Of a DNA stretch of 64,000 bases, positions 46,740 to 55,572 are shown piece after piece. Under the pieces are notes generated by a model, which was not told the origin of the DNA, made no database searches, and worked only from the letters and a program-made list of their open reading frames with translations. How positions within the stretch are numbered: the stretch's first letter is position 1; each line of letters begins with the position of its first letter. A program made the translations under genes and the position numbers. Origin of the DNA: Variovorax sp. IB41 (GTDB lineage: Bacteria; Pseudomonadota; Gammaproteobacteria; Burkholderiales; Burkholderiaceae_C); NCBI RefSeq assembly GCF_016405905.1, contig NZ_JAEFCB010000013.1, positions 1-64,000 of the forward strand, given 5' to 3'.

Positions 46740-47633
46740 TCAGCTGTCCTGCTGGGCCGAGGCATCGGTGCTGGCGTTCGGCCGCCACGCGGCGCGCGCC
46801 TTGCTGGCGGCGGCGATGGACTGCTCCAGCCCCTGCAGGTCGCCCGCGGCCATGAGCGCCTCTAGGTCTTCCAGCGCCTTGCGGAAAGCCTGGGACTGCA
46901 GCAGCACCTGCTCGCGGTTGGCGAGCAGCACGTCGCGCCACATGACCGGGTCGCTCGCGGCGATGCGCGAGAAGTCGCGAAAGCCCGGTCCCGCGAGGCT
47001 GAGAAAACGGTCGCCCTGCGGCTGCGCCGTGAGAGCGTTGGTGTACGCGAACGCCAGCAGGTGGGGCAAGTGGCTCACTGCGGCGAACGAGGCGTCGTGC
47101 GCCTCGGGCGTCATGGTGACCACGTTGGCGCCGATGCCGCTCCACACCTGCGAGGCGCGCTGCACATTGGAGCGCAGCGTGGCCTTGACCGGCGTCAGCA
47201 CGACCTGGCGGCCGGTGAAGAGCGAGGCTTCGGCGTGCTCGATGCCCGAGACTTCCTTGCCGGCGATCGGATGCGCCGGCACGAAGTTGGCGAACTGCTT
47301 TTGCAGGCCGTTGCGCGCCGCCTCGATCACGTCGCCCTTGGTCGAGCCGACGTCCATCACCAGCGTGTCGTTAGAGATGCCGTGGCGGATAGCCTTGAAC
47401 ATGGCTTCCGAGGCGGCCACCGGCACGGCGAGCAGCACGAGGTCGGCGCCCGACACCGCCAGCAGCGCCGAGGGCGCCGCCACGTCGATCACGCCGAGCT
47501 GGCGTGCCCGCTCGGTGGTGGAGGGCGACTTGCTATAGCCGACCACGCGTTTCACCAGCTTCGCGCGCTTGAGCGCGAGCGCAAAGGAGCCGCCCATGAG
47601 GCCGCAGCCGATCAATCCCAGTTGCTCGAACAT
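46740..47633 (-). CDS. tyrA: Prephenate dehydrogenase
   Basis: A 297-residue monofunctional TyrA. The NAD(P) loop is LGLIGCGLMGGSFALALKRA; VMDVGSTKGDVIEAA and FVPAHPIAGKEVSGIEHAEASLF hold the active-site Ser, His and prephenate-binding Arg/Lys region. It converts prephenate to 4-hydroxyphenylpyruvate for tyrosine. Start at MFEQLGLIG is chosen because the upstream leader is unlike the family. It lies 14 bases after pheA; hisC, common here in Burkholderia, is absent. Confidence 0.93.
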   Translation of the reverse strand: MFEQLGLIGCGLMGGSFALALKRAKLVKRVVGYSKSPSTTERARQLGVIDVAAPSALLAVSGADLVLLAVPVAASEAMFKAIRHGISNDTLVMDVGSTKGDVIEAARNGLQKQFANFVPAHPIAGKEVSGIEHAEASLFTGRQVVLTPVKATLRSNVQRASQVWSGIGANVVTMTPEAHDASFAAVSHLPHLLAFAYTNALTAQPQGDRFLSLAGPGFRDFSRIAASDPVMWRDVLLANREQVLLQSQAFRKALEDLEALMAAGDLQGLEQSIAAASKARAAWRPNASTDASAQQDS

Positions 47634-47647
47634 CGTGTCTGTCCGGC

Positions 47648-48769
47648 TCAGGCTTTGACGGGGTAGGCGCCAAGCACCTTGTAGAACGCGCAGAGGCCGC
47701 GCAGTTCGGCCAGCGCCGCGGCCACGTTGGGCTGCGAGGGGTGGCCGTCCAGGTCGATGTAGAAGTAGTACTCCCACTGGCCGGTGCGCGCGGGGCGCGA
47801 TTCAAAGCGCGTCATCGACACGTTGTTGGCCTTCAGCGGCACCAAGAGGTCGTGCACCGCGCCGGGCCGGTTGGGCACCGAGACGATCAGGCTCGTGCAG
47901 TCCTTGCCCGAAGCCGGCGGCATGGCCAGCGTCTGCGGCAGGCAGATCACCGAGAAGCGGGTGCGGTTGTACGAATCGTCCTGGATGGCGTGCGCCACGA
48001 TGTGCAGGCCGAAGCGGGTTGCGGCGCGTTCGCCGGCGAGGCCAGCCCAGGCCGGGTTGGTGGCCGCGAGGCGCGCGCCTTCGGCGTTGCTCGAGACGGC
48101 GCGGCGCTCGGCGTTGGGCAGGTGCTTGGACAGCCAGGTCTGGCACTGCGCGAGCGCCTGCGGATGGGCGAGCACTGCCTCGATGCCTTCGAGCGAGTTC
48201 TCGCTGCGCAAGAGATGGTGACGCACCAGCAAGCTGACTTCGCCGACGACGTGGGTGGGCGAATGCAGGAAGAGGTCGAGCGAGCGGGTGACGACGCCTT
48301 CGGTCGAGTTCTCGACGCCGACCACGCCGTACTGGGCGCTGCCCGCGGCGGTGGCGTGAAAGACTTCGTCGAAGCTCGCGCAGTAGATCAGGTCGGCGGC
48401 GCCGCCGAAGTACTCGATGGCGGCCTGCTCGCAGAAAGTGCCTTCGGGGCCGAGCACGGCCACGCGCTGCGGCGATTCGAGCGCGAGGCACGCCGACATG
48501 ATCTCGCGCCAGATGGCCGCGACATGGAGGTCCTTGAGCGGACCTCCATTGCTTTTCTGCATCTTGTCGATGACGGCGGCAACGCGGTCAGGGCGAAAGA
48601 ACGGCGTGCCTTCGCGCTTCTTGACCTCGCCGACCAGTTCGGCCACGTGGGCCCGCTCGTTGAGCAGGCTCAGCAGGCGTTGGTCGAGCGAGTCGATCTG
48701 CACGCGCAGATCGGCAAGGCTTTCGGAGTTGTCGTTGGAGGAGGGCGGTGTGGGTGCGGAGGCGGTCAT
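47648..48769 (-). CDS. pheA: Bifunctional chorismate mutase/prephenate dehydratase
   Basis: A 373-residue P-protein. Residues about 18-100 are the AroQ chorismate mutase (LRVQIDSLDQRLLSLLNERAHVAELVGEVKK). About 105-285 are prephenate dehydratase (VAVLGPEGTFCEQAAIEYFG; GVVGVENSTEGVVTRSLDLF; NRTRFSVI). A C-terminal ACT domain (TSLIVSVPNRPGAVHDLLVPLKANNVSMTRFESRPA) is the phenylalanine allosteric site. It commits chorismate to phenylalanine. Confidence 0.95.
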   Translation of the reverse strand: MTASAPTPPSSNDNSESLADLRVQIDSLDQRLLSLLNERAHVAELVGEVKKREGTPFFRPDRVAAVIDKMQKSNGGPLKDLHVAAIWREIMSACLALESPQRVAVLGPEGTFCEQAAIEYFGGAADLIYCASFDEVFHATAAGSAQYGVVGVENSTEGVVTRSLDLFLHSPTHVVGEVSLLVRHHLLRSENSLEGIEAVLAHPQALAQCQTWLSKHLPNAERRAVSSNAEGARLAATNPAWAGLAGERAATRFGLHIVAHAIQDDSYNRTRFSVICLPQTLAMPPASGKDCTSLIVSVPNRPGAVHDLLVPLKANNVSMTRFESRPARTGQWEYYFYIDLDGHPSQPNVAAALAELRGLCAFYKVLGAYPVKA

Positions 48770-48795
48770 CGTGCGAGCAGAGCTAGGGCATGCGC

Positions 48796-49926
48796 CTAGG
48801 CATGCGATCGCTCGAATTCTCGCATGTAGCCCACGAGGGCCTGCACCCCTGCCAGCGGCATGGCGTTGTAGATGCTGGCACGCATGCCGCCGACCGACTT
48901 GTGGCCCTTGAGCTGCAGCAGCCCGGCCTCGCGCGCGCCGGCCAGGAAGGCTTCGTTGCGGCTTTCGTCGGCCAGGAAGAACGGCACGTTCATGCGCGAG
49001 CGGCAGCTCGCATCGATGCGGTTGGCGTAGAAGTCGGAGCCGTCGATGAAGTCGTACAGCAGCGTCGCCTTCTCGATATTGCGCTGCTCCATCGCGGCCA
49101 CGCCAGTGAGCGTGCCCTCGGTCTGCTCAAGCAGCCATTGGAAGGTGAGCCCCGCCATGTAGATGCCCCAGGTCGGCGGGGTGTTGTACATGGAGTTATT
49201 GTCGGCCACGGTCTTGTAGTTGAACGCGCTCGGGCAGATCTCCAGCGCATGGCCCAGGAGGTCGTCGCGCACGACGACGATCGTGAGGCCTGCCGGGCCG
49301 AGGTTCTTCTGGGCGCCGCCGAAGGCCAGGCCCACGCGGCTCCAGTCGACGCTGCGCGAAGCCACGTGCGACGAGAAATCGATGACGAGCGGCGCATCGC
49401 TGCCGAGCGCGGCGAGGTCGGGCAGCTCTTGAAACTCGATGCCGTTGATCGTCTCGTTGGTGCACAGGTGCACATACGAGGCGTCCTTGGCAAGTTGCCA
49501 GGTCGAGGGATCGGGAAGCTTGGTGTGATGGTCGTCGGCGTTGCTCGCGGCCACGCGCGCCGTGCAATAGCGCTGCGCTTCCTTGTGCGACTTGATGCTC
49601 CAGCTGCCGGTGATGACGAAGTCCGCGGTTGTGCCGCGCGACAGGTTCATCGGCACGATGGCATTTTCGCCAAGGCCGCCGCCCTGCATGAACAGGACGT
49701 GGAAATGGGAGGGCACGGCCAGCAGCGTGCGGATGTCGGCTTCGGCCTGCGTGGCGATCGCGCCGAATTCCTTGCCGCGATGGCTCATCTCCATCACGCT
49801 CATGCCGCTGCCCTGCCAGTCGAGCATTTCGGCGGCGGCGCGTTGCAGCACCGCCTCCGGCATGGCAGCCGGACCGGCCGAGAAGTTGTAGGGGCGCTTG
49901 CCGGCCGGCGTCTGCTGCTGGGTCAC
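48796..49926 (-). CDS. serC: Phosphoserine aminotransferase
   Basis: A 376-residue class V PLP enzyme: YNFSAGPAAMPEAVLQRAAAEMLDW, LFMQGGGLGENAIVPMNL and FGGAQKNLGPAGLTIVVVRDDLL, where K is the PLP lysine. It makes O-phosphoserine from 3-phosphohydroxypyruvate in serine synthesis and also acts in pyridoxal phosphate synthesis. It lies between the DUF2059 gene and pheA in the gyrA run. Confidence 0.95.
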   Translation of the reverse strand: MTQQQTPAGKRPYNFSAGPAAMPEAVLQRAAAEMLDWQGSGMSVMEMSHRGKEFGAIATQAEADIRTLLAVPSHFHVLFMQGGGLGENAIVPMNLSRGTTADFVITGSWSIKSHKEAQRYCTARVAASNADDHHTKLPDPSTWQLAKDASYVHLCTNETINGIEFQELPDLAALGSDAPLVIDFSSHVASRSVDWSRVGLAFGGAQKNLGPAGLTIVVVRDDLLGHALEICPSAFNYKTVADNNSMYNTPPTWGIYMAGLTFQWLLEQTEGTLTGVAAMEQRNIEKATLLYDFIDGSDFYANRIDASCRSRMNVPFFLADESRNEAFLAGAREAGLLQLKGHKSVGGMRASIYNAMPLAGVQALVGYMREFERSHA

Positions 49927-49932
49927 GTTGCT

Positions 49933-50520
49933 TTACTTCTTGGCCGGGGCCTTGGCTGGCGCCTTGGCGGGTGCGGAACCTTGGCCGCCGTCGGTCGGAG
50001 CGCCGAGGGCCTTGGCCACGTTGGTGTCGAGCGCGCGCATCTTGGGCTCGATGGAAGCGCGGGTTTCGGCCACCAGCTTTTCCGTCAATGCGGTCTGCAT
50101 CTTCGGGTTCAGGTCCTGGTACTTCTTGCTGAGCGGGGAGTTGATCCAGGCCAGCAGTTGCTTGAGTTCGTCTTCGCTGAAGTTCTGCTCGAGCAGCGGG
50201 GTGAGGGCGCCCGGTGCCAGTTGCACGGCCTTGTCGCGCACGAGGGGGTAGGCGTCGTCGAAGTACTTCTTGAGTTCGGCGTCGGCGGCCTTGGCGGCGG
50301 ACTCGCGCTTGGCTTCAGGCACTTGCGTCTGCAGATACTGCGAACCGGCTTGTGCGATCGGGGCGCTCGACTGCTCGACCAGACCACGCGCCAGCGATTC
50401 GATGCCGGGGCGCTGGATGTCGATGAACTGCTTGATCAGCGTGGCCTTGTCCTGGGCCATGGCGGCCATCGAGCTGCTGGCCAAAGCTACCGTCAGAAGT
50501 GCGAGTTTGATTTTTTTCAC
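49933..50520 (-). CDS. Exported DUF2059-type protein
   Basis: A 195-residue protein with a Sec signal peptide (MKKIKLALLTVALASSSMAAMAQ), a helical DUF2059-like core (FSEDELKQLLAWINSPLSKKYQDLNPKMQTAL) and a Pro/Ala/Lys-rich tail (APAKAPAKAPAKK). It starts with GTG overlapping the gyrA stop as GTGA, so translation is coupled to gyrA. Function of DUF2059 proteins is unknown. Its insertion between gyrA and serC is unlike E. coli. Confidence 0.8.
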   Translation of the reverse strand: MKKIKLALLTVALASSSMAAMAQDKATLIKQFIDIQRPGIESLARGLVEQSSAPIAQAGSQYLQTQVPEAKRESAAKAADAELKKYFDDAYPLVRDKAVQLAPGALTPLLEQNFSEDELKQLLAWINSPLSKKYQDLNPKMQTALTEKLVAETRASIEPKMRALDTNVAKALGAPTDGGQGSAPAKAPAKAPAKK

Positions 50521-53162
50521 TGAGGATTCTCCGTTGAAGATGTGGAAGTATCGTCTGCGTCCGGCTCGCTCTCGCCGTTCGCGTCGTTTTCGACGATACG
50601 CTGTAGCCCGCTGAGTTTGGCGCCTTCGTCAAGCCCGATCAGCGTGACGCCTTGCGTCGCGCGACCCAGTTCACGAATTTCGGCAACCCGGGTGCGCACA
50701 AGCACGCCCTTGTCGGTGATGAGCATGATCTCATCGTCCGCATGCACGAGAGTGGCGGCAACGACCTTGCCGTTGCGCTCACTCTGTTGAATCGCGATCA
50801 TGCCTTTGGTTCCACGGCCGTGACGCGTGTATTCCGTAATGCTTGTTCGCTTTCCGTAACCATTTTCCGTGGCGGTGAGCACGCTCTGCTGCTCGTCCTC
50901 GGCCACCAGCATGGCGATCACGCCCTGGCCCGGATCGAGCGACATGCCGCGCACGCCGCGCGCATTGCGGCCGAGCGGGCGGACGTCGTCTTCGGCGAAG
51001 CGCACGGCCTTGCCGCCATCGCTGAAGAGCATCACGTCATGCTTGCCGTCGGTGAGGGCGGCGCCGATCAGGTAGTCGCCGTCGTCCAGGTTCACGGCGA
51101 TGATGCCGCCCTTGCGCGGGTTGTTGAACTCGTCGAGCGCGGTCTTCTTGACGGTGCCCATCGAGGTCGACATGAACACATACTGGTCGGCCGGGAAGTT
51201 GCGCTTCTCGCCGGTGAGCGCGAGCGCCACGTTGATCTTCTCGCCTTCCTGCAGCGGGAACATGTTGACGATCGGCCGGCCCCGCGAGCCGCGCGACCCC
51301 GCCGGCACTTCCCACACCTTGAGCCAGTAGAGCCGGCCGCGGTTGGAGAAGCACAGGATGTAGTCGTGCGTGTTGGCGATGAAGAGCTGGTCGATCCAGT
51401 CGTCTTCCTTCGTGGCGGTGGCCTGCTTGCCGCGGCCGCCGCGCTTCTGCGCGCGGTACTCGCCCAGCGGCTGGCTCTTGATGTAGCCGCTGTGCGAGAG
51501 CGTCACCACCATGTCGGTCGGGGTGATCAGGTCTTCGGTCGAGAGGTCGAACGCGCTGTGCTCCACCAGGCTGCGGCGCGCGCCGAGCTTGCTCTGGCCG
51601 AACTCCTGCTTGATGGTGCCCAGCTCGTCGCCGATGATGACCGACACGCGCTCGGGCTTGGACAGGATGTCGAGCAGGTCGTCGATCTCGGCCATCACGT
51701 CCTTGTACTCGGCAACGATCTTGTCCTGCTCGAGACCGGTCAGGCGCTGCAGTCGCATCTGCAAAATTTCTTGCGCTTGCGTGTCCGAGAGGCGGTACAG
51801 GCCGTCCGAGCCCATGCCGAATTCGCGCTCCAGGCCTTCGGGGCGGTAGTCGTCGGCGTTGATCACGCCGCCGTCGGCGCGCGAACGCGTGAGCATCTCG
51901 CGCACCAGCTTGCTGTCCCAGCTGCGGGTCATTAGCTCGGCCTTGGCGACCGGCGGCGTCGGCGATTCGCGGATGATCCGGATGAACTCGTCGATGTTGG
52001 CCAGCGCCACCGCCAGGCCTTCGAGCACGTGGCCGCGTTCGCGGGCCTTGCGCAGCGTAAAGACCGTGCGGCGCGTGACCACTTCGCGGCGGTGCTGCAG
52101 GAAGACCTGGATCAGGTCCTTCAGGTTGCACAGCTTGGGCTGGCCGTCAACCAGCGCCACCATGTTGATGCCGAAGGTGTCCTGCAGCTGCGTCTGCTTG
52201 TAGAGGTTGTTGAGCACGACCTCGGGCACTTCGCCGCGCTTGAGCTCGATCACCAGGCGCATGCCCGACTTGTCGGACTCGTCCTGGATGTGGCTGATGC
52301 CTTCGATCTTCTTCTCGTGCACCAGCTCGGCCATGCGCTCCTGCAGCGTCTTCTTGTTGACCTGGTAGGGGAGCTCGTCGACGATGATCGCCTGGCGCTG
52401 GCCGCGGTCGATGTCCTCGAAGTGGCACTTGGCGCGCATCACGACCTTGCCGCGGCCGGTGCGGTAGCCGTCCTTCACGCCGTTGATGCCGTAGATGATG
52501 CCGGCGGTGGGGAAGTCGGGCGCGGGCACGATTTCCATCAGCTCGTCGATGCTGGCCTCGGGGTTGCGCAAGAGGTGCAGGCAGGCGTCGACGACCTCAT
52601 TCAAGTTGTGCGGCGGGATATTGGTGGCCATGCCGACCGCAATACCGCCCGAGCCATTGACCAGCAAATTGGGCAACTGGCTCGGCAAAACTTTCGGTTC
52701 TTTTTCGGAGCCGTCGTAATTGTCTTGAAAGTCGACAGTTTCCTTGTCGATATCGGCCAGCATTTCATGCGCAATTTTGGCCAGCCGGATTTCCGTATAA
52801 CGCATTGCGGCTGCGTTGTCTCCATCCACGGAGCCGAAGTTGCCCTGGCCGTCCACCAGCATGTGGCGCATGGAGAAGTCCTGCGCCAATCGCACGATGG
52901 TGTCGTAGACCGATTGATCGCCGTGCGGGTGGTATTTACCGATCACGTCGCCGACGATACGGGCCGACTTCTTGTACGGCCGGTTCCAGTCGTTGTTGAG
53001 CTCGTGCATGGCGAAGAGCACGCGCCGATGCACAGGCTTGAGGCCATCGCGTGCGTCGGGGAGCGCTCGGCCCACGATCACGCTCATGGCGTAATCGAGA
53101 TAGCTGCTGCGCATTTCCTCTTCAAGACTGATGGGCAGGGTTTCTTTGGCGAAGGAGGTCAT
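50517..53162 (-). CDS. gyrA: DNA gyrase subunit A
   Basis: An 881-residue GyrA. The catalytic tyrosine is Y122 in AAMRYTEIR. The quinolone-determining region reads KYHPHGDQSVYDTIVRLAQDFSMRHMLVDG, so residue 83 is Gln and residue 84 Ser where E. coli has Ser83-Ala84; D87 is present. The C-terminal beta-pinwheel contains the GyrA box as QKRGGRGKQ. An acidic tail (ESEPDADDTSTSSTENPQ) closes the protein. Start at MTSFAKETLP matches family starts; the upstream extension is rejected. First gene of the housekeeping run. Confidence 0.96.
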   Translation of the reverse strand: MTSFAKETLPISLEEEMRSSYLDYAMSVIVGRALPDARDGLKPVHRRVLFAMHELNNDWNRPYKKSARIVGDVIGKYHPHGDQSVYDTIVRLAQDFSMRHMLVDGQGNFGSVDGDNAAAMRYTEIRLAKIAHEMLADIDKETVDFQDNYDGSEKEPKVLPSQLPNLLVNGSGGIAVGMATNIPPHNLNEVVDACLHLLRNPEASIDELMEIVPAPDFPTAGIIYGINGVKDGYRTGRGKVVMRAKCHFEDIDRGQRQAIIVDELPYQVNKKTLQERMAELVHEKKIEGISHIQDESDKSGMRLVIELKRGEVPEVVLNNLYKQTQLQDTFGINMVALVDGQPKLCNLKDLIQVFLQHRREVVTRRTVFTLRKARERGHVLEGLAVALANIDEFIRIIRESPTPPVAKAELMTRSWDSKLVREMLTRSRADGGVINADDYRPEGLEREFGMGSDGLYRLSDTQAQEILQMRLQRLTGLEQDKIVAEYKDVMAEIDDLLDILSKPERVSVIIGDELGTIKQEFGQSKLGARRSLVEHSAFDLSTEDLITPTDMVVTLSHSGYIKSQPLGEYRAQKRGGRGKQATATKEDDWIDQLFIANTHDYILCFSNRGRLYWLKVWEVPAGSRGSRGRPIVNMFPLQEGEKINVALALTGEKRNFPADQYVFMSTSMGTVKKTALDEFNNPRKGGIIAVNLDDGDYLIGAALTDGKHDVMLFSDGGKAVRFAEDDVRPLGRNARGVRGMSLDPGQGVIAMLVAEDEQQSVLTATENGYGKRTSITEYTRHGRGTKGMIAIQQSERNGKVVAATLVHADDEIMLITDKGVLVRTRVAEIRELGRATQGVTLIGLDEGAKLSGLQRIVENDANGESEPDADDTSTSSTENPQ

Positions 53163-53386
53163 GGGCAAGAGGCTGGCGGCAGGAAGGCGAAATTTTACGC
53201 TGTGAGGGGTGTCGCTCCGCCGCAACACAAGCCGGCTATTCCGCCTCCGTCCTACGCTTCGGGGGCGTCCAGCGGCCTGTTTGCCAAAGACCCTATGGCA
53301 CAATCGTCTCAACGTTTTGGGTGGTGGTCACTTAAAGCGTCCTTGATTCGCAGCGCGGCTGCGGCTTTTTCCCCAAGAGGAGAACC
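53163..53386. promoter_or_regulatory. Divergent promoter region of gyrA and the ompA-like gene
   Basis: This 224-base gap serves two highly expressed divergent genes. It contains an AGGAG ribosome site (AAGAGGAGAACC) just before the ompA-like ATG. I could not settle the exact -35/-10 pairs; a TTGCCA at 53281 is too near the TATGGCACAAT that follows for a standard pair. Confidence 0.4.
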
Positions 53387-54037
53387 ATGAAGAAACTGAA
53401 TAAAGTGGCGATGATGTTTGCAGTCGCTGCGCTCGCCACTGCCGCCGGCGCGCAGACCCGTGTCACCGCTGCGGACGGCGGTCCTACGATCGACAACTGG
53501 CAAAACGGCACCGGCGAACTGGTCTGGAAGAACGGTACGAACGAACTGTGCTGGCGCGATGCCAACTGGACGCCGGCTACCGCCGCCGCCGGTTGCGACG
53601 GCGCTCTGGTTCCCGCAGTTGCTGCGCCTGCAGCACCTGGCGCAGCTCCCGTTGCTCCTGGCGCACCGCCGGCCGTCGCTGCTTCGAAGGTGACCTTCGC
53701 TGCCGACGCATTCTTCGACTTCGACAAGTCGGTTCTGAAGCCTGAAGGTCGCGCCAAGCTGACCGACCTGGTCGAGAAGATCCGTGGCGTCAACCTCGAA
53801 GTGATCATCGCTGTGGGCCACACCGACTCGATCGGTACGGACGCCTACAACCAGCGTCTGTCGGTGCGTCGCGCCGAAGCCGTCAAGGCCTTCCTGGTCT
53901 CGAAGGGCATCGAACGCAACCGCGTCTACACCGAAGGCAAGGGCGAGAAGCAGCCAGTGGCTGACAACCGCACCAAGGAAGGCCGCGCCAAGAACCGTCG
54001 CGTGGAAATCGAAGTGGTCGGCACCCGCGCCAACTAA
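53387..54037 (+). CDS. OmpA-family protein without beta-barrel
   Basis: A 216-residue protein with a signal peptide (MKKLNKVAMMFAVAALATAAGA), a short N-terminal part with two cysteines (NELCWRDANWTPATAAAGCDG), an Ala/Pro-rich linker, and a C-terminal OmpA peptidoglycan-binding domain (FFDFDKSVLKPEGRAKLTDLVEKI ... GHTDSIGTDAYNQRLSVRRAEAVKAFLVSKGI). The conserved D and R that hold meso-diaminopimelate are present. It lacks the 8-strand barrel of E. coli OmpA and is probably a periplasmic or outer-membrane-linked structural protein, possibly disulfide-bonded. Codon use is strongly biased, suggesting high expression. Confidence 0.9.
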   Translation: MKKLNKVAMMFAVAALATAAGAQTRVTAADGGPTIDNWQNGTGELVWKNGTNELCWRDANWTPATAAAGCDGALVPAVAAPAAPGAAPVAPGAPPAVAASKVTFAADAFFDFDKSVLKPEGRAKLTDLVEKIRGVNLEVIIAVGHTDSIGTDAYNQRLSVRRAEAVKAFLVSKGIERNRVYTEGKGEKQPVADNRTKEGRAKNRRVEIEVVGTRAN

Positions 54038-54063
54038 ATCGATCGATTCCATCGATGATGAAA

Positions 54064-54087
54064 ACCCCGCCTCGGCGGGGTTTTTTT
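54064..54087 (+). terminator. Intrinsic terminator after the ompA-like gene
   Basis: CCCCGC-CTCG-GCGGGG is followed by seven T residues. It lies 27 bases after the TAA at 54037. Confidence 0.93.
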
Positions 54088-54166
54088 ATGCCCGTCGAAT
54101 TTGACGGCAAGAATTGAACAAGATCGTCCTGCGCGTGCCGGGCATTGCCCGCTTCATAATTGCCAT

Positions 54167-54895
54167 ATGACAGAAAATGTGAATGCCGATCCGGCGGAAC
54201 TCGCCAAGTTTTCAGAACTGGCGCATCGGTGGTGGGATTTGGAAAGCGAATTCCGCCCGCTGCATGAAATCAATCCATTGCGTCTGGAATGGATCGACGG
54301 TATTGCACCTATTTCGCAGCGCCGCGTGCTCGATATCGGTTGCGGCGGCGGAATCCTGGCCGACTCGATGGCCCGAAAGGGCGCGGACGTGCTGGGTATC
54401 GACCTAGCGGGCAAGGCGCTCAAGGTCGCGCAACTGCACGCGCTCGAAGCCGGCACGCGCGGCGTCAAGTACCGCGAGATCAGTGCCGAGGCGCTGGCCG
54501 CTGAGCAGCCGGGTAGCTTCGATGTCGTCACCTGCATGGAAATGCTGGAGCACGTGCCCAAGCCAGCCTCGGTGATCCAGGCCTGCGCCACGCTGGTCAA
54601 GCCCGGCGGATGGGTGTTCTTCTCGACCATCAATCGCAACCTGAAGTCGTTCGCGCTGGCGATCGTAGGTGCGGAATACATCCTTGGTATGTTGCCGCGC
54701 GGCACGCACGAGTACGCGAAGCTGATTCGCCCCAGCGAACTCGCCGCCTACTGCCGCGCTGCGGGCCTGGATCTCCGGCACACCCGCGGCATGGAGCACA
54801 ACCCGCTGACCCGCCGCTACTGGCTCAGCGATGACACCAGCGTCAACTACATGTTCGCCACGCAGAGGCCAGCGCTGCCGGGTTCGCAGGGATGA
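54167..54895 (+). CDS. ubiG: Ubiquinone biosynthesis O-methyltransferase UbiG
   Basis: A 242-residue class I SAM methyltransferase. Motif I is VLDIGCGGGILADSMARKGADVLGIDLA; the family segments FSELAHRWWDLESEFRPLHEINPLRLEWI and HEYAKLIRPSELAAYCRAAGLDLRHTRGMEHNPL are diagnostic of UbiG. It performs both O-methylations of ubiquinone. Start ATG 54167 (MTENVNADP) is preferred to an upstream in-frame ATG. It overlaps gph by 4 bases (ATGA). Confidence 0.94.
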   Translation: MTENVNADPAELAKFSELAHRWWDLESEFRPLHEINPLRLEWIDGIAPISQRRVLDIGCGGGILADSMARKGADVLGIDLAGKALKVAQLHALEAGTRGVKYREISAEALAAEQPGSFDVVTCMEMLEHVPKPASVIQACATLVKPGGWVFFSTINRNLKSFALAIVGAEYILGMLPRGTHEYAKLIRPSELAAYCRAAGLDLRHTRGMEHNPLTRRYWLSDDTSVNYMFATQRPALPGSQG

Positions 54896-55560
54896 AGGGC
54901 TCACTCACACAAGCCGTGCTGTTCGACCTGGACGGCACGCTGATCGATAGCGCGCCCGACCTGGGCGCCGCGGCCGACAAGATGCGGACCGATCGCGGCC
55001 TGGAGTCCTATCCCCTCGATCGCTATCGCCCCCATGCGGGCTCGGGTGCGCGCGGCATGCTCGGCGTGGCCTTCGGCATCACGCCCGATTCGCCTGAATT
55101 TCCTGAGTTGCGCGAGGAGTTCTTCGTCGCCTACGAGCGCCGCATGCTGCTCAACACACAGGTGTTCGATGGCGTCCAGGCGCTGATCGATGCCCTCCAG
55201 GCGCGCGGCCTCCTCTGGGGCGTGGTCACCAACAAGTCGATGCGATTCACCGACCCATTGACTCGCGCCATGCCGCTCTTCGCCAGCGCGGGCGCCATCG
55301 TGAGCGGCGACACCACGCCGCATGCCAAGCCGCATCCCGAACCGCTGCACGAAGCGGCGCGTCGATTGGGCGTTCCTTCGGAGGCATGTATCTACGTGGG
55401 TGACGACGAGCGCGACATCATCGCGGGCCGCGCCGCCGGCATGCGGACCGTCGCCGCGACCTATGGCTATATGGGTTCGCAGGCTGATGCGACGCTCTGG
55501 CAGGCCGATGCGTCAATATCTTCGCCCATGGAGCTCTTGCATTTGCTCAATAGCGCCTAA
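54892..55560 (+). CDS. gph: Phosphoglycolate phosphatase (HAD)
   Basis: A 222-residue HAD hydrolase. Motif I is LFDLDGTLIDSAPDLGAA, motif II VVTNKS, and motif IV VGDDERDIIAGRAAGM. The order ubiG-gph is usual in Burkholderiales and supports Gph over a generic HAD. It removes phosphate from 2-phosphoglycolate formed during DNA repair. The stop lies 13 bases before ssrA, whose promoter overlaps the gene end. Confidence 0.9.
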   Translation: MKGSLTQAVLFDLDGTLIDSAPDLGAAADKMRTDRGLESYPLDRYRPHAGSGARGMLGVAFGITPDSPEFPELREEFFVAYERRMLLNTQVFDGVQALIDALQARGLLWGVVTNKSMRFTDPLTRAMPLFASAGAIVSGDTTPHAKPHPEPLHEAARRLGVPSEACIYVGDDERDIIAGRAAGMRTVAATYGYMGSQADATLWQADASISSPMELLHLLNSA

Positions 55561-55563
55561 AAT
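55537..55563 (+). promoter_or_regulatory. Probable ssrA promoter
   Basis: TTGCAT (55537-55542) and TAAAAT (55558-55563) are separated by 15 bases and lie 10 bases before the tmRNA 5' end. The pair overlaps the 3' end of gph. Spacing is slightly short, but the -10 match and position are good. Confidence 0.55.
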
Positions 55564-55572
55564 GCAAAGCTT

